Positions 51,302 to 60,917 are shown, numbered from the stretch's first letter. The stretch: DNA of 64,000 nt from an uncultured Bacteroidales bacterium (GCA_903837605.1 CAILVF010000001.1:88197-152196); one strand, 5' to 3'. A program made the numbers and translations. Notes: generated from the letters alone by a model not told the origin.

Positions 51302-53329
51302 TCATCCTTCCGGAAGTGCCTTTCTTAAAGATACAAGCTCATCACGCAATCTTGCAGCTTCAAGGAAATCAAGCTGTTTGACAGCTTCTTCCATTGCCTT
51401 AGCCGTCTCCCTGATTAATTTTTGAATTTTGTCTTTGGGAAGATAGGCAATTAAGGGATCAGCAGCATTGTCAAGATGTTCTTTCTCAATATACGGACGG
51501 CCTTTGCCGGAAATTCCTTCATCTGTAATCCTGGCATCGAAAACATTTCTCATGTCCTTTGTGATCTGCACGGGAGTTATATTGTATTTCTCGTTGTAGG
51601 CTGATTGTTTTTCCCTTCTCCTGTTGGCTTCAGACATCATTCTTTTCATGGATTCGGTGATCTTATCGGCGTAAAGGATCACCCTGCTGTTGACATTCCT
51701 TGCAGCTCTCCCGGCTGTTTGCGTCAGGCTGCGTTCCGACCTGAGAAATCCTTCTTTGTCTGCATCCAGGATCGCAACAAGCGAGACTTCCGGAAGGTCC
51801 AGCCCTTCTCTGAGAAGGTTTACTCCGACAATGACATCGATTGTGCCGGTCCTGAGGTCATTGAGAATATCCACACGGTCCATGGTGACCACGTCGGAAT
51901 GGATATACCTTGACTTGATATTAAGTTTTACAAAATACTTGTTTAACTCCTCGGCCATTCTTTTTGTCAGGGTTGTCACAAGCACTCTTTCGTTAATAAT
52001 TACCCTCTGATTTATCTCATCCAGAAGGTCATCGATCTGGTTCAGGCTTGGCCTTACTTCGACCAGGGGATCAAGAAGCCCTGTTGGGCGGATGAGCTGC
52101 TCCACAACGACACCTTCCGACTTCTGAAGTTCGAAATCTGCCGGGGTTGCGCTTACAAAAACCGTCTGGCCCACAATTGCCTCGAATTCGTCAAACTTCA
52201 GCGGCCTGTTGTCCATTGCCGAAGGCAGCCTGAAACCATATTCGACAAGAGTTTGTTTGCGGGAACGGTCACCTCCGTACATTGCCCTGATCTGCGGTAC
52301 CGTAACATGGCTTTCGTCAATGACCATCAGGAAATCATCGGGGAAATAATCGAGGAGGCAGAAAGGCCTCGAGCCCGGAGCCCTGCCGTCAAAGTACCTC
52401 GAGTAATTTTCAATACCTGAACAATAGCCAAGTTCCCTCATCATTTCGATGTCATAGGTGACCCGGTCCTCCAGCCTTTTTGCTTCCAGGGCTTTCCCTT
52501 CATTCCTGAAATAATCGGTCTGACGGAATAGATCATCCTGTATCTCAGTCAGGGCTTCTTTCATCTTATCCTGGGAAGTGACAAAGATGTTGGCCGGATA
52601 TACCTGGATGAATTCCAGAGGTTCTATCATTCTCCCCGAAACCGGGTCAAAAGATTCAAGTTTCTCAATCTCGTCCCCCCAGAAAATGATACGGTAAGCA
52701 ATATCCAGGTATGCCGGAAAAATATCTACAACATCACCCTTCACCCTGAATTTTCCCCTCGTGAATTCAGCTTCAGTTCTTGAATACAGGCTATTTACAA
52801 AGCTCATCAGAAGGGTGTTCCGGCTGGTCAGATCCCCCAATTTGAGTTTCACGATATTCCCTGCAAAATCATCCGGGTTTCCGATCCCGTATATGCAGGA
52901 GACTGATGAAATAACGATAACGTCCCGCCTGCCGGAAAGCAGGGCAGACGATGCGCTCAGGCGCAGCTTTTCAATTTCCTCATTGATAGAAAGGTCTTTC
53001 TCGATATAAGTGTTTGTAACGGGCAGATAGGCTTCGGGCTGATAATAATCATAATAGGAAACAAAAAACTCGACTGCATTTTCAGGGAAGAACTCGCGAA
53101 ATTCTCCATAAAGCTGGGCAGCAAGAGTTTTGTTATGGCTTAACACAAGTGTGGGTCTCTGAATTCGTTCAATAACGTTTGCAATAGTGAAGGTCTTTCC
53201 CGAACCTGTCACTCCCGCGAGCACCTGGGCCTCATCACCCCGTTTGAGCCCTTCAACAAGTTCCCTTATTGCTTCAGGCTGGTCACCTGTTGGAACAAAT
53301 TCGGTTGTTAAACGGAACTCCATACTCAA
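51302..53329 (-). CDS. uvrB: excinuclease ABC subunit B
   Basis: UvrB verifies DNA damage passed on by UvrA and recruits UvrC for incision. The 675 residues show all expected parts: Walker A GVTGSGKTFT near residue 40, the beta-hairpin YYDYYQPEAYLP, helicase motifs such as LVLSHNKTLAAQLYGEF and VIDESH, the QTAGRAARNV motif VI, and the C-terminal UVR motif (LEAARLRDE) that binds UvrC. Its ATG overlaps the stop of the upstream phosphatase-fold gene by four bases. It is the last gene of a five-gene operon that begins with mutL. Confidence 0.97.
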   Translation of the reverse strand: MSMEFRLTTEFVPTGDQPEAIRELVEGLKRGDEAQVLAGVTGSGKTFTIANVIERIQRPTLVLSHNKTLAAQLYGEFREFFPENAVEFFVSYYDYYQPEAYLPVTNTYIEKDLSINEEIEKLRLSASSALLSGRRDVIVISSVSCIYGIGNPDDFAGNIVKLKLGDLTSRNTLLMSFVNSLYSRTEAEFTRGKFRVKGDVVDIFPAYLDIAYRIIFWGDEIEKLESFDPVSGRMIEPLEFIQVYPANIFVTSQDKMKEALTEIQDDLFRQTDYFRNEGKALEAKRLEDRVTYDIEMMRELGYCSGIENYSRYFDGRAPGSRPFCLLDYFPDDFLMVIDESHVTVPQIRAMYGGDRSRKQTLVEYGFRLPSAMDNRPLKFDEFEAIVGQTVFVSATPADFELQKSEGVVVEQLIRPTGLLDPLVEVRPSLNQIDDLLDEINQRVIINERVLVTTLTKRMAEELNKYFVKLNIKSRYIHSDVVTMDRVDILNDLRTGTIDVIVGVNLLREGLDLPEVSLVAILDADKEGFLRSERSLTQTAGRAARNVNSRVILYADKITESMKRMMSEANRRREKQSAYNEKYNITPVQITKDMRNVFDARITDEGISGKGRPYIEKEHLDNAADPLIAYLPKDKIQKLIRETAKAMEEAVKQLDFLEAARLRDELVSLRKALPEG

Positions 53330-54462
53330 TGTTTAAATGTAAACGTTGAAATAACAGGGTAATGGTCCGACATGTTGACTTCCTTCTTCTGATACGAGGT
53401 GGCAGTAAAAAAATCATCATACAGCATGTAGTCGATGCGGAATGCGGGGAAGCGCCCGCCTGCATATGTACTGCCAATCCATTCATTTCCTGATCTGACA
53501 AATGCGTCATTCCTGTTCCGCGATAAGGTGTGGTAGGCAAAGGAGGAGGGAGTATCATTAAAATCTCCGCAGATCAGCACCGGATAAGGGCTGTATTTCA
53601 TATGAGCAGTAAGCATCTCAACCTGCATAGCCCTCAGGGTGAATGCCTTTTTCAGTTTCCATAACATCTTCCTGGAGCCTTTGGTGAAATTCTTTTCATC
53701 AGCTCCCGGGTCTGTCAGATTTGAATAAAAGGAGTAATCATCATTCCCGAGCCGGATTGATTCAAGATGAAGGTTGTAAACCCTGATCGTGTCGCCACGT
53801 ATGGCGATATCGGTAAAAATCCCGAAAGTGCTCTTATCCTGCAGCCTGAAAAATCCCTGGTCAACAATCGGGTATCTTGAAAATGTGGCTATTGCATTAA
53901 TTTTCGTCTTTTGCCAGAAATCCCTGTAGTTTTTAAAGAAGAAATACTCAAGGCGGATGGACCTGGAGAATTTATGCAGGGTTTTCAGGTACTCTTCACC
54001 TATGGCATAAAACTCCTGCACACATACAAGGTCAGGGTTCTCTCCTGCAAGAAAATCAGTCACCTGGCTCCTCGTTTCAGGCTGGACATTATCAGCCTGG
54101 TTACCATAAAGGCTGTGAACGTTATAGGTAGCCACCCTGAAAGCGGCGGTATTAGCGGGTTTTTGAGAACCAAACCTTAACGGCATGATTGTCCTCAAAT
54201 TGCCAATTCCCACAATGATTGTAAGAAGTGAAATAAAAATGAACCTGTTCCACAGGATAAGCCAGATGAAAACAAACAGCAGGTTGATGATCAGGAGAAC
54301 AGGGTAGGCTATGCCGAAGAAAGCAAAGGGCCAGAACGTGACCGGGCTTACATATGCCGCTGTATAGGAACATAAAAGTGAGGCGGCGGCAAAATAATTT
54401 AACAGCAGGAATAAGGCTTTCGCCCACTGCCTTTTTTTGCCCGTTTTGTTTACTTTCCTCAT
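53326..54462 (-). CDS. membrane-anchored endonuclease/exonuclease/phosphatase-family protein
   Basis: The 378-residue protein has three N-terminal membrane segments (about 14-34, 40-65, 70-90) and an EEP domain. Catalytic motifs are ATYNVHSL, CVQEF (metal-binding Glu), VYNLHLESI, LICGDFNDTP, RIDYMLYDD and SDHYPV (catalytic His). Such proteins cleave phosphodiesters in nucleic acids, lipids or other small molecules; the substrate is unknown, and the catalytic domain probably lies outside the membrane. The frame is open to 54507, but the ATG at 54462, five bases past the rhomboid gene's stop, avoids a 41-base overlap. Confidence 0.8.
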   Translation of the reverse strand: MRKVNKTGKKRQWAKALFLLLNYFAAASLLCSYTAAYVSPVTFWPFAFFGIAYPVLLIINLLFVFIWLILWNRFIFISLLTIIVGIGNLRTIMPLRFGSQKPANTAAFRVATYNVHSLYGNQADNVQPETRSQVTDFLAGENPDLVCVQEFYAIGEEYLKTLHKFSRSIRLEYFFFKNYRDFWQKTKINAIATFSRYPIVDQGFFRLQDKSTFGIFTDIAIRGDTIRVYNLHLESIRLGNDDYSFYSNLTDPGADEKNFTKGSRKMLWKLKKAFTLRAMQVEMLTAHMKYSPYPVLICGDFNDTPSSFAYHTLSRNRNDAFVRSGNEWIGSTYAGGRFPAFRIDYMLYDDFFTATSYQKKEVNMSDHYPVISTFTFKH

Positions 54463-54466
54463 GTGT

Positions 54467-55381
54467 TTAACGTTTTCCCGACGACCGGAACAGAAAATCC
54501 TTCTCATCCCGGGTCAGGCTGTCATAGCCGCCTTTTGATATTTTATCGAGAATGTTGTCCATGCGTTTTTGTTTCTCGGCTTTTTGCAGATTGTATTCTT
54601 CGTCGCTTACCGGACGGCCTCCTGAATAGTTGACACTGGCTTTCATTGTCTTCTTCCTGAAAAATCCTCTCCATCGCCCTGATCCGCCCGGCATGAGATT
54701 GCCGGAGAGTCCCGATAATTGTATGTAAAGAAAACCAAAGAGGGCGCCTCCGATATGCGCAATATGGCCCCCTGCATTTCCCGCGGGGATCATAAAGAAA
54801 TCAAATATAAATAAAGCGATTGCAAGGTACAGAATCCTTATCCTTCCAAAGAACAGAAGGTTGACTGAATAATTTGGCACCTTGAATGAAATGGCGGTGA
54901 CAATTGCCATCACCGAGGCGGAAGCGCCAAGGGCATAAGAGATCGGCAGGGAAGGTGCAAAAACAGGAAAAATGTTAAATGCAAGAATATATACCAGGGC
55001 TCCGGAGATGCCTCCCAGGAAATACACGACAAGCAGTTTCCTGCTGCCAAGATATTCCTGGAATATCTTTCCGAACCAAAAGAACGGCAACATGTTGAAC
55101 AGGATATGCGACAGATCGATATGCAGGAACATATAGGTCAGGATCGTCCAGGGTTTATTGATCAGTAAGGGAAGTGAAGCCGGAACCCCGAAGATCCTGA
55201 TAATGGAAGTTGTGGCTAAGGCCGCGTCGGGCTGGTTATATAAAAAGAAAATAATCCTGAAAACCTGAACGAGCAACCATACCGCAACATTGACGATGAT
55301 CAGGTTGGCCAGTACAGACCCCTCCCTGAAAAACCTTTTCAGATTGTCACCTGGATTCGGATCTGCAGAATAAGGATTCAT
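54467..55381 (-). CDS. rhomboid intramembrane serine protease
   Basis: The 304-residue protein has six or more membrane spans. Rhomboid features are LTYMFLHIDLSHILFNMLPFF (with the N-terminal His and Asn), the catalytic serine in GASASVMA and the catalytic His in GGHIAHIGGALFGF. A C-terminal soluble tail of about 90 residues with a charged end (KAEKQKRMDNILDKIS) extends into the cytoplasm and carries a short motif common in Bacteroidota rhomboids. It is encoded directly after the other rhomboid gene, three bases apart. Confidence 0.9.
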   Translation of the reverse strand: MNPYSADPNPGDNLKRFFREGSVLANLIIVNVAVWLLVQVFRIIFFLYNQPDAALATTSIIRIFGVPASLPLLINKPWTILTYMFLHIDLSHILFNMLPFFWFGKIFQEYLGSRKLLVVYFLGGISGALVYILAFNIFPVFAPSLPISYALGASASVMAIVTAISFKVPNYSVNLLFFGRIRILYLAIALFIFDFFMIPAGNAGGHIAHIGGALFGFLYIQLSGLSGNLMPGGSGRWRGFFRKKTMKASVNYSGGRPVSDEEYNLQKAEKQKRMDNILDKISKGGYDSLTRDEKDFLFRSSGKR

Positions 55382-55384
55382 CGA

Positions 55385-56215
55385 TTAAAATTTTGCGTTT
55401 CGTTTCCAGTACAAGATCATGAAAAATCCGAATATCATGCCGCCCAGATGTGCAAAATGTGCGATATTGTCGGAGGGATTATTGGAAATCCCGAGGTAAA
55501 CTTCCCAGGCCCCATAGGCGATTACCAGCCATTTTGCCTTTATAGGAAATAAAAAGTAAATAAAGACCAGCATGTTCGGGAACATCATCCCGAATGCGAG
55601 CAGGATGCCAAAAACCGCCCCTGAAGCTCCAATGGTCGAGATGTCCATTTGCTGTTTGATAAGGTCATAGATATAAATAACAGATTGTCGCTGGTAATGG
55701 ACATCGCTCAACGAATTCTGCCATTGGGCAAGAAGGGCGTTCATCTGGTCGAGAATTTCCTGGCTCCTGGGCGGGCATGTTTTAACAAAGGCTACAAAAG
55801 CATCAGGGGAGGGTGCCGACGAATACGCAAGGGCAGCGGCTTCATAACCTGAAAAATGCCAGTAATTGACAGCTGTCTGGATAATTCCGGCCCCTATGCC
55901 CGTAACCATGTAATATGTCAGGAATCGCTTGGGCCCCCATACGTTTTCAAGCAGGTAGCCGAACATCCACAAGGCAAACATATTCCAAAGGATATGCTGA
56001 AACGTTGCATGAAAAAACATATAAGTAACAAACTGGTATATTCTGAAGAGGTCCGACTTGAAATAATGAAGCCCGAAAAGATTTGTCAGATCGATCCTGA
56101 ATGTGCTTTCAAGCGACAAGGTGGCAACATAGCAGATAAGATTGATGATCAGCAGATTTTTTACAACAGTGGGGAGAAGTTTGAATCCGGAAAGACTGTA
56201 TCGCTCGTAACTCAT
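55385..56215 (-). CDS. rhomboid intramembrane serine protease
   Basis: The 276-residue protein has the rhomboid signature VTYMFFHATFQHILWNMFALWMFG in two parts, the catalytic serine in IGASGAVFG and the His in AHFAHLGGMIFGF. Between the first and later spans it has a soluble loop of about 60 residues (YSSAPSPDAF to QQMDIS) that is longer than in most rhomboids and might sense or present substrate. It lies nine bases after mutL. The two rhomboids differ enough that they are unlikely to be a recent duplication. Confidence 0.9.
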   Translation of the reverse strand: MSYERYSLSGFKLLPTVVKNLLIINLICYVATLSLESTFRIDLTNLFGLHYFKSDLFRIYQFVTYMFFHATFQHILWNMFALWMFGYLLENVWGPKRFLTYYMVTGIGAGIIQTAVNYWHFSGYEAAALAYSSAPSPDAFVAFVKTCPPRSQEILDQMNALLAQWQNSLSDVHYQRQSVIYIYDLIKQQMDISTIGASGAVFGILLAFGMMFPNMLVFIYFLFPIKAKWLVIAYGAWEVYLGISNNPSDNIAHFAHLGGMIFGFFMILYWKRNAKF

Positions 56216-56224
56216 AGCTGGCTG

Positions 56225-58084
56225 TTAAGTTTTAAACTTTTTGGAGAGATCCTCGAATGAAAGAACGAAAAAAGCAGGCTTTCCGTATGGAGATAAATCC
56301 GGGATTTTACATGAAAACAGTTTCTGCCGGATGGATTCAAGTTCTTCCTGTTTAAGTGATTTCCCGCGTTTTATCGCAAGAGTCCTGGCCATGGTTTTGG
56401 CTATCATCTGCTTTTTTTCTGCATTTTTGCCCGGCAGCTCGTTCTTGATCGCTTCAAGGACCTGTTCAACGGCCCCGTGAAAATCGGTATGACCAAGGTC
56501 GTGGGGAACAGAATGAAGAACAAAATCGTTATTCCCGAATTCCGATATTTCAAACCCGAGGGTGTTGAAATCTTCAAGGAGGCCGGCAAGTAAGAGTGCA
56601 TTATCGGGAGAAAAGGTGAGGGTTTCAGGCATTATCCCTGACCCTGGTGAAGAACCGCTTTCTCCTTTTTCAAGCATTTCCTCAAATAAAATTCTTTCAT
56701 GTGCAGCCTGCTGGTCAATAAAAAGCAGGCCGTTGGTTGTTTCAGTCACAATATATGAATTGGCAATCTGAAAAAGGGGATGGTTGGAATCATCAGGCCC
56801 AAGGTCAAGGCGAAGGTCACTGCCTTCATTAAGTTTGTCCAACAGGTCAGCCAGAGGAGCTGATGGAATTGATGCAGCCTGATTAACCGATGCCCGGAAA
56901 TTATCCCTCCAGGCATTACCTGAAGAAGGCCTGCCGGTATTTTCAAAATACAGGCTCGGTTGAAATTCCTGTTTTTTTTCAAAAGGGTTATAATCAGGGT
57001 TAACAGTGATCTGGGGGGGGCGGATCACCTGGCCGGGCTTCAGGGGAGGGATATCCATGCTTTGTTCCTGTTCAAAATCCAGGACTGTCGTGAGATTGTA
57101 TTTCCCCAGCGTTTGCCTTACCGCGGCCTGCAGTATAGCATATATGCTCTTACTATCGGTAAAATTAATCTCCGTTTTCGTCGGATGAATGTTAACATCA
57201 ATATTAGCCGGATCCAATTCAAGGTAAAGAAAATAGGATGCGAAGGAATCTTTAGGTATTAATTCCCTGAATGCCGCTTCAACAGCATGATGGAGATACG
57301 GGTTCTTTATGAACCTGCCATTAGCAAAAAAAAACTGTTCGCCCCTTGTCTTTTTTGCGAATTCAGGCTTGCCCACAAAACCGCTGATGTTTACCATATT
57401 TGTAAACTGCTCGACCGGGATAAGCCTTTGATTGTAATTCTGGCCAAAGAGTGCGACTATACGCTGCCTCAGGTTGGCAGAAGGTAGCTGAAACATTACT
57501 TTTTCCTGGTTGTACATCTTGAACGCGATATCGGGGTGAACCAGGGCGACACGGTTAAACTCGTCAAGGATATATTTAAGTTCCGATGTGTTTGATTTCA
57601 GGAAGTTCCTGCGTGCAGGTACATTATAGAACAGGTTTTTAACCGAGATACTGGTTCCTTCAGGCGTATTAACAGGACTGTGATTCATGACCTCAGACCC
57701 TTCGATGATAAGCTGGGTTCCTATTTCATCTCCGGCTTTTTTTGTCCTTAGTTCAACATGGGAAACTGAAGCGATGGAAGCAAGGGCTTCTCCGCGAAAA
57801 CCCAGGGTACGGATTGAAAAGAGGTCCTGTGCTGTCTGTATCTTGGAAGTCGCATGCCTTTCAAAACACATCCTCGCATCTCTTTCCGACATGCCGCAGC
57901 CATTATCAATAACCTGGATCAGTGCCCTGCCGGCTTCCTTTATTACAAGCTTGACTTCAGTTGCTCCTGCATCAATAGTGTTCTCAAGCAGTTCCTTTAC
58001 AGCTGATGCAGGTCGCTGCACGACCTCACCAGCGGCTATCTGGTTCGCGACTGATTCGGGAAGCATCCTGATAATATCCGACAT
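56225..58084 (-). CDS. mutL: DNA mismatch repair protein MutL
   Basis: MutL links MutS mismatch recognition to strand removal. The 619 residues have the N-terminal GHKL ATPase (ENTIDAGAT, DNGCGM, ATSKI, TLGFRGEALASI, GTSISVKNLFYNVPARRNFL in pieces), the transducer domain with NGRFIKN and the C-terminal dimerisation domain. The C-terminal metal site reads DQQAAHERILFEE, close to the DQHA(X)2E(X)4E endonuclease motif but with Gln for His, so nicking activity is possible but not certain. It heads the operon mutL-rhomboid-rhomboid-EEP-uvrB. Confidence 0.96.
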   Translation of the reverse strand: MSDIIRMLPESVANQIAAGEVVQRPASAVKELLENTIDAGATEVKLVIKEAGRALIQVIDNGCGMSERDARMCFERHATSKIQTAQDLFSIRTLGFRGEALASIASVSHVELRTKKAGDEIGTQLIIEGSEVMNHSPVNTPEGTSISVKNLFYNVPARRNFLKSNTSELKYILDEFNRVALVHPDIAFKMYNQEKVMFQLPSANLRQRIVALFGQNYNQRLIPVEQFTNMVNISGFVGKPEFAKKTRGEQFFFANGRFIKNPYLHHAVEAAFRELIPKDSFASYFLYLELDPANIDVNIHPTKTEINFTDSKSIYAILQAAVRQTLGKYNLTTVLDFEQEQSMDIPPLKPGQVIRPPQITVNPDYNPFEKKQEFQPSLYFENTGRPSSGNAWRDNFRASVNQAASIPSAPLADLLDKLNEGSDLRLDLGPDDSNHPLFQIANSYIVTETTNGLLFIDQQAAHERILFEEMLEKGESGSSPGSGIMPETLTFSPDNALLLAGLLEDFNTLGFEISEFGNNDFVLHSVPHDLGHTDFHGAVEQVLEAIKNELPGKNAEKKQMIAKTMARTLAIKRGKSLKQEELESIRQKLFSCKIPDLSPYGKPAFFVLSFEDLSKKFKT

Positions 58085-58123
58085 ACGCTAACTCTGTAAA
58101 GATCCTGTAATGGAGGACACTTG

Positions 58124-58131
58124 CAAAAATA
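58124..58131 (-). promoter_or_regulatory. -7 element upstream of mutL
   Basis: On the minus strand this reads TATTTTTG, an exact TAnnTTTG match 40 bases before the mutL ATG. No TTG lies at the right distance, so it is a moderate candidate. Confidence 0.45.
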
Positions 58132-58173
58132 CCATTTTTTCCAAGCCGGAATTCCGATTTCAATGAGAAAGAG

Positions 58174-58181
58174 TACCTTTG
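58174..58181 (+). promoter_or_regulatory. -7 element upstream of the GroES-like gene
   Basis: TACCTTTG lies 20 bases before the ATG at 58202. It falls inside the open frame that begins at 58121 and so favours the later start. Confidence 0.5.
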
Positions 58182-58201
58182 GAATAGATAATTATAAACA
58201 T

Positions 58202-58582
58202 ATGAATGACAGTGATGCTAAATTGAAAAATCTCATTGTTGTAGGGGACAGGGTTTTGATAAAACCCAAAAAGATATCCAACAAGACCAAAGCAGGTTTA
58301 TTTCTTCCGCCGGGCTACCAGGAGAAAGAAGAAATCCAAACGGGTTTTGTCGTGAAAATCGGCCCCGGGTATCCCATTCCGCTGTTATCAGATGATTTCA
58401 ACGAAAGCTGGAAAAAGAATGAAGAAAAAATAAAATACATCCCGCTTCAGGCAAAAGAAGGGGATTTGGCAATATTCCTTCAAAAAGGGGCCATTGAAAT
58501 AATTTTCAATGACGAAAAGTACTTTATTGTGCCTCAGAATTCCATACTGCTCCTCGAAAGAGAGGAGCAGATGTTTGATTAG
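58202..58582 (+). CDS. GroES-like co-chaperonin family protein
   Basis: The 126-residue protein has a GroES fold: VVGDRVLIKPKKISNKTKAGLFLPPG, then GFVVKIGPG, and the C-terminal KGAIEIIFNDEKYFIVPQNSILLLE. Unlike GroES itself it carries an insert of about 25 residues between the middle strands (LLSDDFNESWKKNEEKIKYIPL) and no groEL gene follows. The ATG at 58202 follows a promoter element, and the earlier in-frame ATG at 58121 would add an unlikely N-terminus. It is a recognised Bacteroidota variant of unknown role. It overlaps the end of the converging DUF6580 gene by four bases. Confidence 0.8.
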   Translation: MNDSDAKLKNLIVVGDRVLIKPKKISNKTKAGLFLPPGYQEKEEIQTGFVVKIGPGYPIPLLSDDFNESWKKNEEKIKYIPLQAKEGDLAIFLQKGAIEIIFNDEKYFIVPQNSILLLEREEQMFD

Positions 58583-59139
58583 AACCTTGACCTGTCCAAG
58601 ACAGGAAACCTCATCTGTACCAGATAGAAGGCTCCATAAAATACGGCGCTGAAAAACGTTGTCCCCAGGATGTCATTCAAAAAGAATGAGAACCCGTTTG
58701 TCGTATCCCTGAAAAAAACAAGGCCTGCAATATAACATTCCATCAGGCCCATAAAATTTTTAGGATACAACCCCATGGCAAGCCATGAAGAGAAGTTGGT
58801 GATCAGGAAAAAGATTATGGCTGATGCAATTGAAGCTGTAAAGATTGATCCAACCGTAACTTTTTTCCGGATAGCCATACCCAGAACAACCGTAATGGCA
58901 AAACTCAGATATACGGCGGGCATGTTTGCGTGAAGACCGATGATGAGGTCGCTGATGAACATCGCGGCGACCGGAATGGCGAAAGCAAACTGCTTTCTGT
59001 CAAAATAGGTACCTGCAAACAAAGCCATAGCCGCTATCGGCGTAAAGTTCGGCCAATGCGGGAGCAACCGTAACAGGGCTGCAGTAAGAATTACTGAAAA
59101 AACAACAATAAACCTAGGTGTAATAGATTTATATAGCAT
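58579..59139 (-). CDS. DUF6580 family multi-span membrane protein
   Basis: The 186-residue protein has five or six membrane spans and the conserved opening LLPHWPNFTPIAAMALFAGTYF in two parts, with FNSS-like FSSWLAMGLYP near 120. The pattern resembles substrate-binding (S) components of ECF vitamin transporters, but no partner ATPase gene is nearby and the transport function is only inferred. It has a promoter 24 bases upstream of its start. Confidence 0.75.
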   Translation of the reverse strand: MLYKSITPRFIVVFSVILTAALLRLLPHWPNFTPIAAMALFAGTYFDRKQFAFAIPVAAMFISDLIIGLHANMPAVYLSFAITVVLGMAIRKKVTVGSIFTASIASAIIFFLITNFSSWLAMGLYPKNFMGLMECYIAGLVFFRDTTNGFSFFLNDILGTTFFSAVFYGAFYLVQMRFPVLDRSRF

Positions 59140-59162
59140 TAATATATCGTGTTAATATCTTA

Positions 59163-59194
59163 CAAAAATATAAAATCATTTGTATTAAAGTCAA
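59163..59194 (-). promoter_or_regulatory. promoter of the DUF6580 gene
   Basis: On the minus strand, TTG (59194-59192) is followed after 21 bases by TATTTTTG at 59170-59163, 24 bases before the ATG at 59139. Confidence 0.55.
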
Positions 59195-59215
59195 GTTTTC
59201 GTGAAAATTGTTTCC

Positions 59216-59223
59216 TATTTTTG
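59216..59223 (+). promoter_or_regulatory. -7 element upstream of the amidohydrolase gene
   Basis: TATTTTTG lies 31 bases before the ATG at 59255. A correctly spaced TTG is not evident. Together with the opposite promoter it makes a divergent pair. Confidence 0.45.
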
Positions 59224-59254
59224 AATACTCTGATCAAATTCAGCTAATTGGCCC

Positions 59255-60904
59255 ATGAATAAAAAGTTGTTAACACTGAGTTTACCCCTGCTTTTTCTGC
59301 TTAATTCCTGTAACCTGATGAAAACCAAGACAGATTTGATCGTTTATCATGCGAAGATCTACACCGTTGATCCGGTTCTTACTGTGGCTGAGGCAATGGC
59401 GGTAAATAACGGGAAGATCATTGCCACGGGCTCGACACAGGATATCCTGAAGAAATACTATTCGGTAAAAAAGCTTGATGCAGGGGGAAACCCGGTATAC
59501 CCCGGGTTTATAGATGCCCATTCCCATTTTTACGGATACGCCCTGAATCTCAGGCATATAGTCTTAAATGGCTGCATGTCCTTTGACGAGGTCCTCGGCC
59601 GCCTTCAGCAATCTGGGAAATATAATCCCGGTGAATGGATCGTTGGAAGAGGATGGGATCATAATCTGTGGAAGGAAAAGAAATTCCCTGAACGCAGGAA
59701 ACTGGATGAGCTGTATCCTGAGAACCCTGTTGTGCTGACCCGGATCGACGGCCATGTTGTGCTGGCCAATAATTTGGCTTTACAAAAGGCCGGGATAGGT
59801 CTTAAGAATACATTTCAAGCCGGTGAGGTTGAAACCCGTCTCGGATTACTTACGGGTATCCTCAGTGAAAATGCAGCGGATCAAATGCGGAATGCTATCC
59901 CAAAGCCAGGGCCCGGCATACTCCTGAGCCTCCTTGCAAGAGCCAGGGAAAACTGTTTTGCCGCCGGACTGACGACAGTCAGCGATGCAGGCCTTGAAGC
60001 CGAAACGGCCGGGCTTCTGTGTGACTTATCCTCAGGGCCTGATTCCTCCCGGATGATCCGTGTTTATGCAATGCTTTACCCCAGCAGCGAGAATATCAAA
60101 CAATTTATCCTGAAAGGGCCGTATAAAAATTCCCGCCTTCTGATAAATTCGGTTAAAATGTACGCTGATGGCAGCCTCGGCAGCCGGACGGCACTCCTTA
60201 AGCAAGCCTATTCCGATATGCCCGGTAATCATGGGATACAGGTCGTTTCGGCCGATTCCCTCAGAAAAGTCTGTAAACTCTGCCTTGACTGCGGTTACCA
60301 GCTCAACACGCATGCCATTGGTGACTCGGCAAACAATATGGTCCTCAGTATTTACAGCGAATACCTGAAAAAAACGAATAACCTGAGGTGGCGGATTGAG
60401 CATTGCCAGGTTGTGGATCCGGCCGATCTGCATAAGTTCAGGGACTATTCAGTCATCCCGTCGGTCCAGGCAACGCATGCCACATCCGACATGGGCTGGG
60501 CCAAAGAAAGGCTGGGCATTGAAAGGATTAAAGGTGCTTATGCCTATAAGGACCTTCTTAAACAAAATGGGTGGCTTGCCAATGGAACTGACTTCCCTAT
60601 AGAAAACATCTCACCTTTGCTGACATTTTATGCATCAGTTGCCCGCAAGGATATAGAAGGAAATCCTGCCGGTGGTTTTCAGCCTGAAAATTCACTAAGC
60701 AGGGAAGAAGCGCTTAGATCTGTCACAATCTGGGCCGCAAAGGCTGATTTCTGGGAACATGAGATAGGGAGTATTGAAGCTGGCAAGAATGCCGATTTTG
60801 TAATCCTTGACAGGGATATTATGCTGGTTGACGAAAGCGAAATACCAAAGACCAATGTCTTATCAACTTTTCTTGCCGGGATTCAGGTCTACAACCGGAA
60901 ATAA
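59255..60904 (+). CDS. YtcJ-like amidohydrolase lipoprotein
   Basis: The 549-residue protein has a lipobox near residue 19 (LFLLNSCNL), so it is probably anchored in a membrane. The amidohydrolase barrel shows the metal-binding HSHF motif in PGFIDAHSHFYGYA, VKMYADGSLGSR, LNTHAIGD, the RIEHCQVVD motif and the late NGTDFPIENISPL, where the conserved aspartate lies. Relatives (Amidohydro_3, YtcJ) hydrolyse amide or carbamate-like bonds. The substrate is unknown. A terminator follows. Confidence 0.88.
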   Translation: MNKKLLTLSLPLLFLLNSCNLMKTKTDLIVYHAKIYTVDPVLTVAEAMAVNNGKIIATGSTQDILKKYYSVKKLDAGGNPVYPGFIDAHSHFYGYALNLRHIVLNGCMSFDEVLGRLQQSGKYNPGEWIVGRGWDHNLWKEKKFPERRKLDELYPENPVVLTRIDGHVVLANNLALQKAGIGLKNTFQAGEVETRLGLLTGILSENAADQMRNAIPKPGPGILLSLLARARENCFAAGLTTVSDAGLEAETAGLLCDLSSGPDSSRMIRVYAMLYPSSENIKQFILKGPYKNSRLLINSVKMYADGSLGSRTALLKQAYSDMPGNHGIQVVSADSLRKVCKLCLDCGYQLNTHAIGDSANNMVLSIYSEYLKKTNNLRWRIEHCQVVDPADLHKFRDYSVIPSVQATHATSDMGWAKERLGIERIKGAYAYKDLLKQNGWLANGTDFPIENISPLLTFYASVARKDIEGNPAGGFQPENSLSREEALRSVTIWAAKADFWEHEIGSIEAGKNADFVILDRDIMLVDESEIPKTNVLSTFLAGIQVYNRK

Positions 60905-60917
60905 CATGAGTATTAGC

